A stretch of DNA of 34,411 nt from Actinomycetes bacterium (GTDB taxonomy: Bacteria; Actinomycetota; Coriobacteriia; Anaerosomatales; Anaerosomataceae). The stretch spans positions 1 to 34,411 of the forward strand of contig JAJFTE010000035.1 in assembly GCA_021373175.1 (NCBI GenBank), read 5' to 3'. Positions 24,779-33,079 of the stretch are shown here, one piece after another; the stretch's first letter is position 1, and each line of letters starts with the position of its first letter. A program made the position numbers and the translations under genes. The notes beneath the pieces are model-generated. The model was not told the DNA's origin. It did no database searches and saw only the letters and a program-made list of their open reading frames with translations.

Positions 24779-26353
24779 CTAATGCTGTTCGTTCTCCTGC
24801 CTCGGGCGAAGAAGTCCGTATTCTACAGAGTCGACGAGCGCTTCCCACGATGCCTCGATGATGTTCTCCGAGACGCCCACGGTCCCCCAGCTCTTGTCGC
24901 CGTCGGTCGACTCGATGAGCACGCGCGTGACCGCGCCCGTGCCCTTCTTCTCGTCGAGTACCCGCACTTTGAAGTCGGTGAGCTCGATGAGATCGAGCGC
25001 CGGATAGAACCGGCCGATGGCGATCCGAAGCGCGCGGTCGAGCGCGTTCACCGGGCCGTTACCCTCGGCGGTGGCGATGAAACGGTGGCCTTCCACATGT
25101 ACCTTGATGGTCGCCTCGGTCACCACGCGACCGTCCTCGCGCTTCTCCATGATGCAACGGAAGCTCTCGAGCCGGAAGAGCGGCGCGTACGTGCCCGCAG
25201 CCTTGCGCAGCATGATCTCGAGGGACGCGTCGGCCGCCTCGAACGAGTAGCCGCGGTACTCCTTATCTTTGATGGAGTCGAGCACGCCCGTGAGGACCGC
25301 GTCATTCGCCGAGAGCTCGATGCCCATCTCGGCGGCCTTCATGACGAGGCTCGCGCGGCCCGCAAGCTCGCTCACCACCACGCGCGCAAGGTTGCCGACG
25401 GCTGCGGGGTCGACGTGCTCGTACGCCTCGGGCAGCCGCGCAGCCGCGCTCGCGTGCACACCGCCCTTGTGCGCGAACGCGCTCGCGCCCACGTATGGCT
25501 GCTGCGGGTAGGGCGACAGGTTCGCCGTCTCGGCGACGAAATGTGAGACCTCGGTGAGAAGGCGCAACTGGTCGTCGGTGACGCACTCCACACCCATCTT
25601 GAGCTTGAGCGCCGGAACGATCGACGTGAGGTCGGCGTTGCCGGCACGCTCCCCGTAGCCGTTCATCGTGCCCTGGACGTGCACGCAGCCGGCGTCGATC
25701 GCCACGAGCGAGTTCGCCACCGCGCATCCGCCGTCGTTGTGTGCGTGCATGCCGAGAGGAACCGCGAGCTCCTCGGCCATGGCGAGCACGATGCGGTGCA
25801 CCTGGTGTGGCAGCGTGCCACCGTTGGTGTCGCACAGCACGACCGCGTCAGCACCGGCCTCCTCGGCAGCACGGCAGACTTCGATGGCGTAGCCCGCGTC
25901 GTGCAGGTAGCCGTCGAAGAAGTGCTCGGCATCGAAGAAGACGGTGCGGCCTACGGCCTTCAGCAGCGCGACCGAGTCGTGCACCATGCGGACGTTCTCG
26001 GCAAGAGTCGTCTGCAGCGTCTCGGTGACATGCACGTCCCATGCCTTGCCGAAGATGCACAGCGTCTCGCAGCCCGTGTCAAGGAGCGCCTTGAGACCGG
26101 CGTCCTTCTCAGCGGAAGTGTCTTTTCGGCAGGTGGTGCCGAACGCCGTGATGACGGCGTGCGCAAGCTTCAGCTCGCGCGAGCGCTCGAAGAATTCGCT
26201 GTCTTTGGGGTTGCTCCCGGGAAAGCCGCCCTCGATGTAGTCGATGCCGAGGTCGTCCAGACGCACGGCGATGCGCAGCTTGTCCTCCACCGAGAGCGAC
26301 ATGCCCTCGCGCTGGGTCCCGTCTCGAAGCGTGGTGTCGTAGAGGGTGACCAC
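24779..26353 (-). CDS. cimA: (R)-citramalate synthase
   Basis: A 524-residue enzyme condensing acetyl-CoA and pyruvate to citramalate, the first step of the threonine-independent route to 2-oxobutyrate and isoleucine. TLYDTTLRDGTQREGMSLSV, YIEGGFPGSNPKD, CIFGKAWDVHV, DAEHFFDGYL, LCDTNGGTLPHQ and GMHAHNDGGCAVANS are typical of the CimA branch rather than LeuA. The C-terminal allosteric domain (about 395-524) is present. I chose the GTG at 26353, right after the ilvE stop, with GGAG ten bases upstream. The frame extends 15 codons further, within ilvE. Citramalate synthase is favoured by sequence style and by the companions leuB and leuD; assay would decide against 2-isopropylmalate synthase. 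Confidence 0.88.
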   Translation of the reverse strand: MVTLYDTTLRDGTQREGMSLSVEDKLRIAVRLDDLGIDYIEGGFPGSNPKDSEFFERSRELKLAHAVITAFGTTCRKDTSAEKDAGLKALLDTGCETLCIFGKAWDVHVTETLQTTLAENVRMVHDSVALLKAVGRTVFFDAEHFFDGYLHDAGYAIEVCRAAEEAGADAVVLCDTNGGTLPHQVHRIVLAMAEELAVPLGMHAHNDGGCAVANSLVAIDAGCVHVQGTMNGYGERAGNADLTSIVPALKLKMGVECVTDDQLRLLTEVSHFVAETANLSPYPQQPYVGASAFAHKGGVHASAAARLPEAYEHVDPAAVGNLARVVVSELAGRASLVMKAAEMGIELSANDAVLTGVLDSIKDKEYRGYSFEAADASLEIMLRKAAGTYAPLFRLESFRCIMEKREDGRVVTEATIKVHVEGHRFIATAEGNGPVNALDRALRIAIGRFYPALDLIELTDFKVRVLDEKKGTGAVTRVLIESTDGDKSWGTVGVSENIIEASWEALVDSVEYGLLRPRQENEQH

Positions 26354-26354
26354 C

Positions 26355-27269
26355 CTAGACGCGCTCCAGCCAGTCTTCGAAGTCGGACTCCTCGCCATGC
26401 ACGACGCGGAAGAATGTCCGCTGCAGATCGAGGGTGATCGGGCCGGCGTCGCCGATGACGCGCCCGTCCACCGAGCGAACCGGCACGACCTCAGCAGCGG
26501 AGCCTGTCATGAACATCTCGTCGGCGACGTACAGGTCTGTCCGCACGAGCGACTCCTCGATGACCGGGTACTCCAGCGCGTCAGCGATGACCATGATCGA
26601 GTCACGCGTGATGCCCTGCAGGATGCCGTCAGAGACCGGCGGCGTGGAGATGACGCCCTCACGCACCACGAACAGATTCTCGCCCGTGCCCTCGCAGACC
26701 TTGCCCTCTTCGTTCAGCATGACCGCCTCGTTGTAGCCGTGCTGGTTGGCTTCGATGCGCGCAAGCCCGGAGTTCAGGTAGTTGGCCGAGGCCTTGATCG
26801 CCGGCGGCAACGAGTTGATGCCGTGCTTGCGCCAGCTCGATACGCCCACATCCACGCCCTTGACGAGCGCGTCCTCGCCCATGTAGGTGTCCCATGGCCA
26901 CACGGCGATGACGACCTGCACCGGTGCCGGCATGGGGTCCACACCCATCACGCCGTACCCCCGGAACGCGAGCGGTCGAATGTAGCAGGAGGCGAGCTTG
27001 TTGACGCGGATCGTCTCTTTGACGGCCTCGACCAGTTCCTCGACCGTGTAGCCAAGATCCATAAACAGCATGCGAGCCGAACGCTCGAAGCGCAGCATGT
27101 GGTCCGTGAGGCGGAACACCGCCGAACCTTCGGGGGTCTCGTAGCATCGAAGGCCCTCAAAAACAGCCGTGCCGTAGTGCAGCGCGTGTGTGAGAACGTG
27201 GACCTGGGCTTTGTCCCAATCCACGAGCTCGCCGTCCATCCAGATCTTGTCCACCGCTGACAGTTCCAT
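26355..27269 (-). CDS. ilvE: Branched-chain amino acid aminotransferase
   Basis: A 304-residue class IV PLP aminotransferase, transferring amino groups between glutamate and the 2-oxo acids of leucine, isoleucine and valine. The PLP lysine is K159 in PPAIKASANYLNS. HVLTHALHYGTAVFEGLRCY, YIRPLAFRGYG, NEAVMLNEEGKVCEGTGENLF, GITRDSIMVIA and EMFMTGSAAEVVPV complete the fold. The ATG at 27269 follows GGAAGGGG. It lies 57 bases after leuB and runs directly into cimA. Confidence 0.96.
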   Translation of the reverse strand: MELSAVDKIWMDGELVDWDKAQVHVLTHALHYGTAVFEGLRCYETPEGSAVFRLTDHMLRFERSARMLFMDLGYTVEELVEAVKETIRVNKLASCYIRPLAFRGYGVMGVDPMPAPVQVVIAVWPWDTYMGEDALVKGVDVGVSSWRKHGINSLPPAIKASANYLNSGLARIEANQHGYNEAVMLNEEGKVCEGTGENLFVVREGVISTPPVSDGILQGITRDSIMVIADALEYPVIEESLVRTDLYVADEMFMTGSAAEVVPVRSVDGRVIGDAGPITLDLQRTFFRVVHGEESDFEDWLERV

Positions 27270-27326
27270 GACCCTACCCCTTCCGATACATCCCGAGAAC
27301 CCCGACCCGCGTGACGTGTGCCTATA

Positions 27327-28454
27327 CTACCGCTTCGCGGCCGCAAGCCGCTCGGTAACCAGGTCGCCCATGGCGGCGGTGCCGACCAGTTTCTGCGGCA
27401 GTGTCTCCGCGTCCGCGATGTCGCGTGTGCGCCATCCTTCGGCAAGCACGCTCGCGATGCCCGAGGCGAGCGCGTCGGCAGCCTCATGCATGTCAAAGCT
27501 GTAGCGGAGCATCATCTCCACCGAAAGCAGCATCGCGAGCGGATTCGCGACGTCCTGGCCGGCGATGTCGGGAGCGGAGCCGTGGCTCGGCTCGTAGAGT
27601 GCCGTTCCGTCGCCGAGCGAGGCGCTCGCGAGCATGCCGAGCGAACCGGTGAGCATCGAGGCTTCGTCCGAGAGAATGTCTCCGAACATGTTCTCGGTAA
27701 CGATCACGTCGAACTGTCCCGGCTGACGGATGAGCTGCATCGCGGTGTTATCGACGAGCTGGTCGATGAGCTCGACGTCGGAGAACTCGGCGTCGTGCAG
27801 CCGATGGACGACCTCGCGCCACAGGCGGCTCGATTCAAGGACGTTCGCCTTGTCCACCGAGTGGACCTTCCCGCGACGCTTTCTAGCGGCGTCGAACGCC
27901 GTTGCCGCGATGCGCTCGATCTCGAACTCGCGGTACTCCATGGTGTCGTACGCGCGCATGCCGGGACCGCCGCCGCTCGCTGCGCCCGGCACGCCCGTCT
28001 CACGCGCCCGCGCCCCGAAGTACAGGCCTCCAGTGAGCTCTCGGACGATGAGCATGTCAACGCCAGCCAGATACGCCGGCTTGAGGGTGGACGCTCCGGC
28101 GAGCGCCGAGAAGAGCTTCACCGGCCGCAGGTTCGCGTAGAGCCCGAGCGCCTTGCGTATACCGAGCAGCCCCTGCTCGGGGCGCGGCTTCGCGGGGTCG
28201 GTCGTATCCCACTTCGGGCCGCCGATGGCGGCAAGCAGCACGGCGTCGGCCCCGCGCGCTGCCGCAAGCGTCGCCTCGGGAAGCGGCGAGCCGGTCGCGT
28301 CGATGGCCGCCCCGCCGAGGAGCGCCTCGGCAAACGTGAACGCCATGCCGAAGCGCTCGCCGATGGCGCCGAGCGCCTTCACGGCCTCGGCGGTGATCTC
28401 CGGGCCGATACCGTCGCCCGGAAGAAGGCAGATGTGGCGGGTCGTGCCGCTCAT
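27327..28454 (-). CDS. leuB: 3-isopropylmalate dehydrogenase
   Basis: A 375-residue NAD-dependent beta-decarboxylating dehydrogenase, oxidising 3-isopropylmalate in leucine synthesis. In organisms with citramalate synthase it commonly also oxidises 3-methylmalate. [67 protein letters not shown] and the signature around [20 protein letters not shown], then [13 protein letters not shown], are all intact. It overlaps the leuD stop by four bases. Confidence 0.97.
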   Translation of the reverse strand: MSGTTRHICLLPGDGIGPEITAEAVKALGAIGERFGMAFTFAEALLGGAAIDATGSPLPEATLAAARGADAVLLAAIGGPKWDTTDPAKPRPEQGLLGIRKALGLYANLRPVKLFSALAGASTLKPAYLAGVDMLIVRELTGGLYFGARARETGVPGAASGGGPGMRAYDTMEYREFEIERIAATAFDAARKRRGKVHSVDKANVLESSRLWREVVHRLHDAEFSDVELIDQLVDNTAMQLIRQPGQFDVIVTENMFGDILSDEASMLTGSLGMLASASLGDGTALYEPSHGSAPDIAGQDVANPLAMLLSVEMMLRYSFDMHEAADALASGIASVLAEGWRTRDIADAETLPQKLVGTAAMGDLVTERLAAAKR

Positions 28455-28945
28455 GCGCCCACCTTCTCGCGCGCGGAGGCCACAAGACCACCCTTCTCGA
28501 TGATGTCTTTGATGAACGGCGGGAACGGCTGTGCTTGGTAGGTCGCGCCAGTCGTCTCGTTCGTGATGACGCCGGAGTCCGCGTCCACCACAACGACGTC
28601 GCCGTTGGTGATGCCGTCAACCGCCTCCGGCGCCTCCATGATCGGTAGCCCGGTGTTGATCGCATTGCGGTAGAAGATCCGGGCGAAGCTCTTCGCGATG
28701 ATCACGCTCACGCCCGCGGCCTTGATGGAGATGGGCGCGTGCTCGCGGCTTGAACCGCAGCCGAAGTTCTCCTCGGCAACGAGGATGTCACCGGGGGCAA
28801 CGGCGCTCACGAAACCGGCGTCGAGGTCCTCCATGCAGTGCTTCGCGAGCTCCTCGGGCACAGATGTGTTGAGGTAGCGTGCCGGAATGATGACATCGGT
28901 GTCGATGTCGCGACCGTACTTGTGGACCGTTCCGCGGAACTTCAC
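28451..28945 (-). CDS. leuD: 3-isopropylmalate dehydratase small subunit
   Basis: A 164-residue swivel-domain subunit of the aconitase-family isomerase that converts 2- to 3-isopropylmalate, and in the citramalate route handles citraconate. [59 protein letters not shown] are typical of the short, archaeal-type LeuD. It starts with GTG behind a strong GGAGG site and is the first gene of this block. The iron-sulfur large subunit LeuC, needed for activity, is not in the window. Confidence 0.96.
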   Translation of the reverse strand: MKFRGTVHKYGRDIDTDVIIPARYLNTSVPEELAKHCMEDLDAGFVSAVAPGDILVAEENFGCGSSREHAPISIKAAGVSVIIAKSFARIFYRNAINTGLPIMEAPEAVDGITNGDVVVVDADSGVITNETTGATYQAQPFPPFIKDIIEKGGLVASAREKVGA

Positions 28946-28982
28946 GGTGACCTCCTCGGAAGAAACTGCGCGGTGAGAAGTG

Positions 28983-28988
28983 ATTCTA
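28983..28988 (-). promoter_or_regulatory. Possible -10 box for the leuD-leuB-ilvE-cimA block
   Basis: TAGAAT lies about 40 bases before the leuD start on the minus strand, in the only intergenic gap (83 bases) before this block. A TTCGAT 16 bases upstream is a weak -35. TATGAT in the same gap is an alternative with no good -35. Confidence 0.25.
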
Positions 28989-29028
28989 TCATTCGAAGCA
29001 TCATATCGAACCGCGTCCTCCGAGTAGG

Positions 29029-30693
29029 CTACCGGGCTTCGATGATCGATTGCGCCCGGTCCCAGAGCGCCGTGGCGGGATCAGCCGCGCGTCCTGCGGC
29101 AAGCGCACGCTCCACGCTTGGATGGGGCGTCGATGGCGAGATGGCGTCCAGGGCGACAGCCACCTGAATGCTTCCGATCGCACCGTTCGTGTCCCACGAA
29201 GTCCGCTCCAATACCTCCGATGCGATCCGACCCGCCGTTTGCGCCGAGGAGGGCAGCTCTGCCAGCGACGCGCGCAGTGCATCCCCGCCGAACGCCGGAT
29301 CGGGCCAGCGCTCCCATCGAGCCTCGAGCGGCGTCAGACTCGAACCGCCCACGCGCTGGTCGTTCGCCCAGCCGCGCTCAAGCGCCATAAGCGGCGCCCC
29401 AGCGACCAAGAGCGCCACGGCGGCGATTGTGATGACGGCGGTCGATGCGATTCGCGCTGGAGTCGGGGGGCGACTGTCCTTCTCACCGCAGAGCAGCGCA
29501 CCTATGACGAGCGCAGCTGTGATCGCCGAAAGGGGATCGGTCCATGAGGTCAAGAGCGACACCGCCCAGGCACCAACACCGAGCGCCAGCAGCTTCGGCC
29601 CCGGCCGCGACGACGCGAGCCGCCGGGCAATCCCCTGGCCCGACAGCAGAAGTGCCGCCACGAACGCGCCCAGTGCGACCACACCACCGCCCAGCAGCCA
29701 GTCCAGGAGCACATTGTGCGGACTGTTGGTGGTCTGCCACTGAATCCAGTTGTTGAGCGGTCCCCATGCCACAACGGCCGTAAACCGGTCAGGCCCCTCT
29801 CCGAGAAGAAGGTGGCTAGGCACGCGGGCCCAAGCGCTGTGCCAGATCGCGGGCCGGTCGGTCAAGATGATCCCGAGACCGTTCGTGCCGACCGGCCCCA
29901 GTGCAGCGATAACGAAGACCCCGACCACTGCAGCGAGAAGCACCACCGCGGTGAGCCCCCACAGCGTATGCCGAACACGATGGTCGAGGCGACTCCCGAG
30001 CGTCCAGAGCAAGGCCACCCACACTCCGGCGACGAACGCGATCTCCGCCGACCGTGCGTTCGAAGCAACGAGCGCGAGAACCTCGACGACCGCCATCAGC
30101 CCCGCGACGACGCGCACGCTGCGGACCCGCTCCATCAACACAAGAGCGCTTGTCGCGCCAAGCCCAAGCACGAGAACCTGGCCGAGCGAGATCGAGCTGT
30201 CCATGAGCCCGGCGACTTCCGGCGAGTAGCGCACGGACTCCACGACGTGCGCAGCGTCAAGAAGACCGAAGACCCCGGCAGCTGACCCCATGATCGCAAC
30301 GGTCCAGACTGTCGCCCGGAACTGCCGCCCGCGCGCCAGGCGAGTGCCGACCGCGAACCAGAGCGCCGCGACCGCCCACAACAGCCACCCGTTGTGTTGC
30401 CCAACGACGCCCAAGATGCTCACGAGCGGTGCATAGCCTGTAAGAGCGCCCGCCAACAATGCGGCTAGCCCAAGGCCAGCGGCGGCGAGAACTGCGCGCG
30501 CCTCCGTACCGACGGAGATGCCAGGTACAAGGGTTTGAACGACCAACACCAGTGCTCCAGCGACCAGAGCGGCCAGCACTGCCACTAGCGGCTTGAGCGA
30601 GGCTGGCGCAAGCAGGCACGCGAACCACACGAGTGTGAGACTCATCGGAGCGGCAAGGGTCAACACACGCGGGGGTACGGACGTCGAGTTCAC
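29029..30693 (-). CDS. O-antigen ligase/polymerase-like (Wzy_C) integral membrane protein
   Basis: A 554-residue protein with about ten to twelve hydrophobic segments covering residues 15 to about 440. A large periplasmic or external loop holds TDRPAIWHSAWARVPSHLLL, GEGPDRF and SPHNVLLDWLLGGG. This is the recognised pattern of WaaL/Wzy-type ligases and polymerases, where an Arg and a His in the loop are needed to move lipid-linked glycans. The C-terminal 110 residues are soluble and Ala-rich with a TPR-like feel. The GTG start overlaps the stop of the upstream cytochrome gene (GTGA), so the two are coupled, an unusual pairing. Acceptor is unknown: surface polymer or glycoprotein. Confidence 0.75.
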   Translation of the reverse strand: MNSTSVPPRVLTLAAPMSLTLVWFACLLAPASLKPLVAVLAALVAGALVLVVQTLVPGISVGTEARAVLAAAGLGLAALLAGALTGYAPLVSILGVVGQHNGWLLWAVAALWFAVGTRLARGRQFRATVWTVAIMGSAAGVFGLLDAAHVVESVRYSPEVAGLMDSSISLGQVLVLGLGATSALVLMERVRSVRVVAGLMAVVEVLALVASNARSAEIAFVAGVWVALLWTLGSRLDHRVRHTLWGLTAVVLLAAVVGVFVIAALGPVGTNGLGIILTDRPAIWHSAWARVPSHLLLGEGPDRFTAVVAWGPLNNWIQWQTTNSPHNVLLDWLLGGGVVALGAFVAALLLSGQGIARRLASSRPGPKLLALGVGAWAVSLLTSWTDPLSAITAALVIGALLCGEKDSRPPTPARIASTAVITIAAVALLVAGAPLMALERGWANDQRVGGSSLTPLEARWERWPDPAFGGDALRASLAELPSSAQTAGRIASEVLERTSWDTNGAIGSIQVAVALDAISPSTPHPSVERALAAGRAADPATALWDRAQSIIEAR

Positions 30694-31943
30694 CGCAAGA
30701 GCCTATGCGGCGAGGTCGGACTATGACACAGGAAGCACAACTGCGCTGGTGCGCCATCTTTGACGTGGCAAGCGCAGCCAGCGTCCCAAGGATTCGTCTT
30801 GTGAGACTGCTTCCAATTGGACGGGTGCGCCGTGAACGGTCCGTGGCAACGATAGCACTCTGTGAGCTGGTGACATCTCCAGCAGGCCTGCTTGCGTTCG
30901 AATGCGGCGAGCCGCGCATGACCACCGTGGATGAACTGGCCGGAGTGCGGCATCCGAAGACCGTGACACGTGTCGCACTGGCGGGCCTGGTCGTGGCACT
31001 TGCCACACTGCTTTGGGTCGATGTCCACAAGCGGATATACGACACTCCCCGATCCGATCGTAGCGGTGGCTGATGCCGAGCCCTGCCCTCCCGACCCGGC
31101 CTTGACCGGGCTAGCCAACGGCTGTGTGACATGGCATGTGAGGCAGTCCGAAGAAGCTGACTTCCCGTCGTGGCACACAATGCACGGTGACATCGAGTTG
31201 AGACGTGAGCTACCATGCCCGGCCTTCTGATGGCAGCCGGAACAGGTGCGGCCCGCGTTTAACGGCTCGATGTGCGACATCCTAATACCGTTCGTGGTCG
31301 CCACGCCCTGCAGAACGCCGCGGTGGCATCTCAAGCATGCGCGAGAATCGACCACCGCACCTTGTGGAGCCGTCCTGCGAAGCCGCGACACGGCCATTGA
31401 GGCCCGCCCAAGGAGGTTGCCGGTCATAGAGGCCAGCCCAGGCCGTTCGTGGCATGAAACGCACTTCGCATGATTCAGAGCGGTCGCCTGGATGACCGAC
31501 TCCTCGTTCACGTGACACGTCCTCGCACAATAGGCGTTCGAGCCCGTGATCACATAGCCCGACACCAGCGCGCCGATGACGATGACGAGCACGCCCCAGG
31601 TAGCGATCATCCTGGCCGCGGCGGCAGGGGCCCGAGGCGTCTTGGGCGGCGCCGGCTTCGGCAAAGACAGATCCGGCACGTCGGTGGACGCCGGTGACGC
31701 TTCATCCGCCGTGGCCTTGGGCTCTCCAGCCTCTCTCTCCGCGATCCGGTAGCGGCGAACCCTGACAACCTTGCGCTGCCGCGGCTCGAGCAGCATGAGG
31801 GCGAGCAGAACGATGATCAGCAAGAGAATGGACGCCATAGACGCGACGAGCAGCGTGCGGGCTGGATCCTGCGTGGGAGTGAGGAGCGTGGCCTGAACGG
31901 CGTCGAAGAGCACGCCCAGCTTCTCGAAGATCCCCGAGAACAT
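30690..31943 (-). CDS. Membrane-anchored multihaem c-type cytochrome, ten CXXCH plus two variant motifs
   Basis: A 417-residue protein. A first membrane segment lies at about 30-53, then a basic and Pro/Ala-rich loop (54-110), a second membrane segment (112-133) and an outside domain with the haems. Canonical CXXCH motifs start at residues 161, 203, 234, 254, 267, 313, 323, 354, 363 and 403. There is also CARTCH (139-144, three residues between the cysteines) right after the second membrane segment, and CACH (390-393). Paired motifs with MPH between them repeat as in the preceding gene. The placement of the first sites next to a membrane helix recalls NapC/NrfH quinol dehydrogenases. The ATG at 31943 overlaps the previous stop by one base; the frame above it is not needed. 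Confidence 0.88.
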   Translation of the reverse strand: MFSGIFEKLGVLFDAVQATLLTPTQDPARTLLVASMASILLLIIVLLALMLLEPRQRKVVRVRRYRIAEREAGEPKATADEASPASTDVPDLSLPKPAPPKTPRAPAAAARMIATWGVLVIVIGALVSGYVITGSNAYCARTCHVNEESVIQATALNHAKCVSCHERPGLASMTGNLLGRASMAVSRLRRTAPQGAVVDSRACLRCHRGVLQGVATTNGIRMSHIEPLNAGRTCSGCHQKAGHGSSRLNSMSPCIVCHDGKSASSDCLTCHVTQPLASPVKAGSGGQGSASATATIGSGSVVYPLVDIDPKQCGKCHDQARQCDTCHGLRMPHSGQFIHGGHARLAAFERKQACWRCHQLTECYRCHGPFTAHPSNWKQSHKTNPWDAGCACHVKDGAPAQLCFLCHSPTSPHRLLR

Positions 31944-32902
31944 CAAGGACTCCCGGTCCCGGCAGATGAAGGATTCCTGCCTACACCGGCAAGACCAGGG
32001 TGGACATGTGCCACATGACAGCGGTCGCAGGTCTCGCGAGAGTGGCATCGGCGGCAGACTGGCGCTTCAAAGTCTCCGGCAACTGCGGAATGCGTCTTGA
32101 TGAAACCCGTGGGGTGCGGCATCGCGATGCCGTGGCAGGCATCGCAAAACGACTCGGTTTTATGGCACACAAGACATGCACGCCGGTCAGAGATCGCAAG
32201 CAGTCCGTGCTGCGCTCCGAAGGCGGCGTCGTGCGGCACTGCCGTCTTATGGCAACGGGCACAGTAGTCCTTCGGATGGCAGCCCACACACGAGCCGAGT
32301 TGCCCCATGCCATGAGTGCGCTCCCAGTTCACGCCATGTGTTACTTGCCACGCGCCGACCGCCACCCGTTGCGCGGTCGACTTCTCCGCATGGCACGCGT
32401 CGCACTCAAGAGACGCGCCCCGCATGGTGTGGCACGCGATGCAGCCCTCCATTTGCGCCGAGCGCTTCCAGCGTGTTCGATCGCCATGGGCGACCGTCGA
32501 GTGGCAAGCGTCGCACGACGGGTCGAGGGCGCACGTCGAATGATCAATCCGCAGACCGTCTTTCTCCACGACACCCGACCGTACGACCGCGGCGTGGCAG
32601 CGGATGCACGCCGCGCGTGGAGTCTCGCTCACCGGCCCCGCGACGCCTCGCCCCATGATCTTGGCCGGTTCCATCGTCAGCACCACTTTGGTCCCGAACT
32701 CCAGCCGGCCAGCAATGCCGGGCGCGTGACACGCAAGACACCGGGTGGCCTTATGCGCGGTCTCGCGTTGAGATCGGGCGAAACCGCCATGGCACGCGTT
32801 GCAGGCCCATTGCGAAGATCCAGCAAGACCGCCCGCAATGAACACAGCGACAGCCGCAATCAGGGTCGCCACGACGACGGACACAGTGGGGCGATGCTTC
32901 AT
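31943..32902 (-). CDS. Dodecahaem c-type cytochrome with N-terminal membrane anchor or signal
   Basis: A 319-residue protein with one N-terminal hydrophobic segment (about 7-28), then CNACH almost at once, as in NapC/NirT-type membrane cytochromes. Twelve CXXCH motifs start at residues 34, 55, 99, 130, 154, 167, 205, 214, 243, 253, 283 and 292, about one per 24 residues after the anchor. The last six fall in pairs of the form CXXCH-x4/5-CXXCH followed by PH and a further His, a repeated dihaem unit. Many extra His residues are available as axial ligands. It begins the operon that continues with the next cytochrome and the ligase-like protein. An electron-transfer role across the envelope is inferred. 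Confidence 0.9.
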   Translation of the reverse strand: MKHRPTVSVVVATLIAAVAVFIAGGLAGSSQWACNACHGGFARSQRETAHKATRCLACHAPGIAGRLEFGTKVVLTMEPAKIMGRGVAGPVSETPRAACIRCHAAVVRSGVVEKDGLRIDHSTCALDPSCDACHSTVAHGDRTRWKRSAQMEGCIACHTMRGASLECDACHAEKSTAQRVAVGAWQVTHGVNWERTHGMGQLGSCVGCHPKDYCARCHKTAVPHDAAFGAQHGLLAISDRRACLVCHKTESFCDACHGIAMPHPTGFIKTHSAVAGDFEAPVCRRCHSRETCDRCHVAHVHPGLAGVGRNPSSAGTGSP

Positions 32903-32947
32903 GAACGCCGGAGACTCCTTTGAAGTAGGCGGAACTGTGCGGGGTCC

Positions 32948-32994
32948 AGTCTAGCAAATGCGAGAAGCACGACACGAATCGTCCATGAATCGTC
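32948..32994 (-). promoter_or_regulatory. Candidate promoter with direct-repeat activator site before the cytochrome operon
   Basis: TAGACT (32953-32948) is a fair -10 box about 45 bases before the start. The -35 region (CGTGTC) is poor. Immediately upstream, GACGATTC occurs twice (32994-32987 and 32983-32976) with an 11-base period. That is the spacing used by OmpR/PhoB-type response regulators, so activator-dependent transcription is plausible. Confidence 0.35.
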
Positions 32995-33020
32995 TCGAAC
33001 CATTCTGTTGGGTCTCATCA

Positions 33021-33052
33021 AAGAACGGCCCTCGTCGCCGGAGGCCGTTCTC
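33021..33052 (-). terminator. Terminator-like hairpin after the hexahaem cytochrome gene
   Basis: AGAACGGCC and GGCCGTTCT form a perfect 9-bp stem around a 12-base loop, about 30 bases past the stop codon at 33080 and before the next promoter. The T tract on the minus strand is short (TTTGATG), so it may be only partly efficient. Confidence 0.65.
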
Positions 33053-33079
33053 TTCGAACATCAAAGTCAGCTGTACAGA

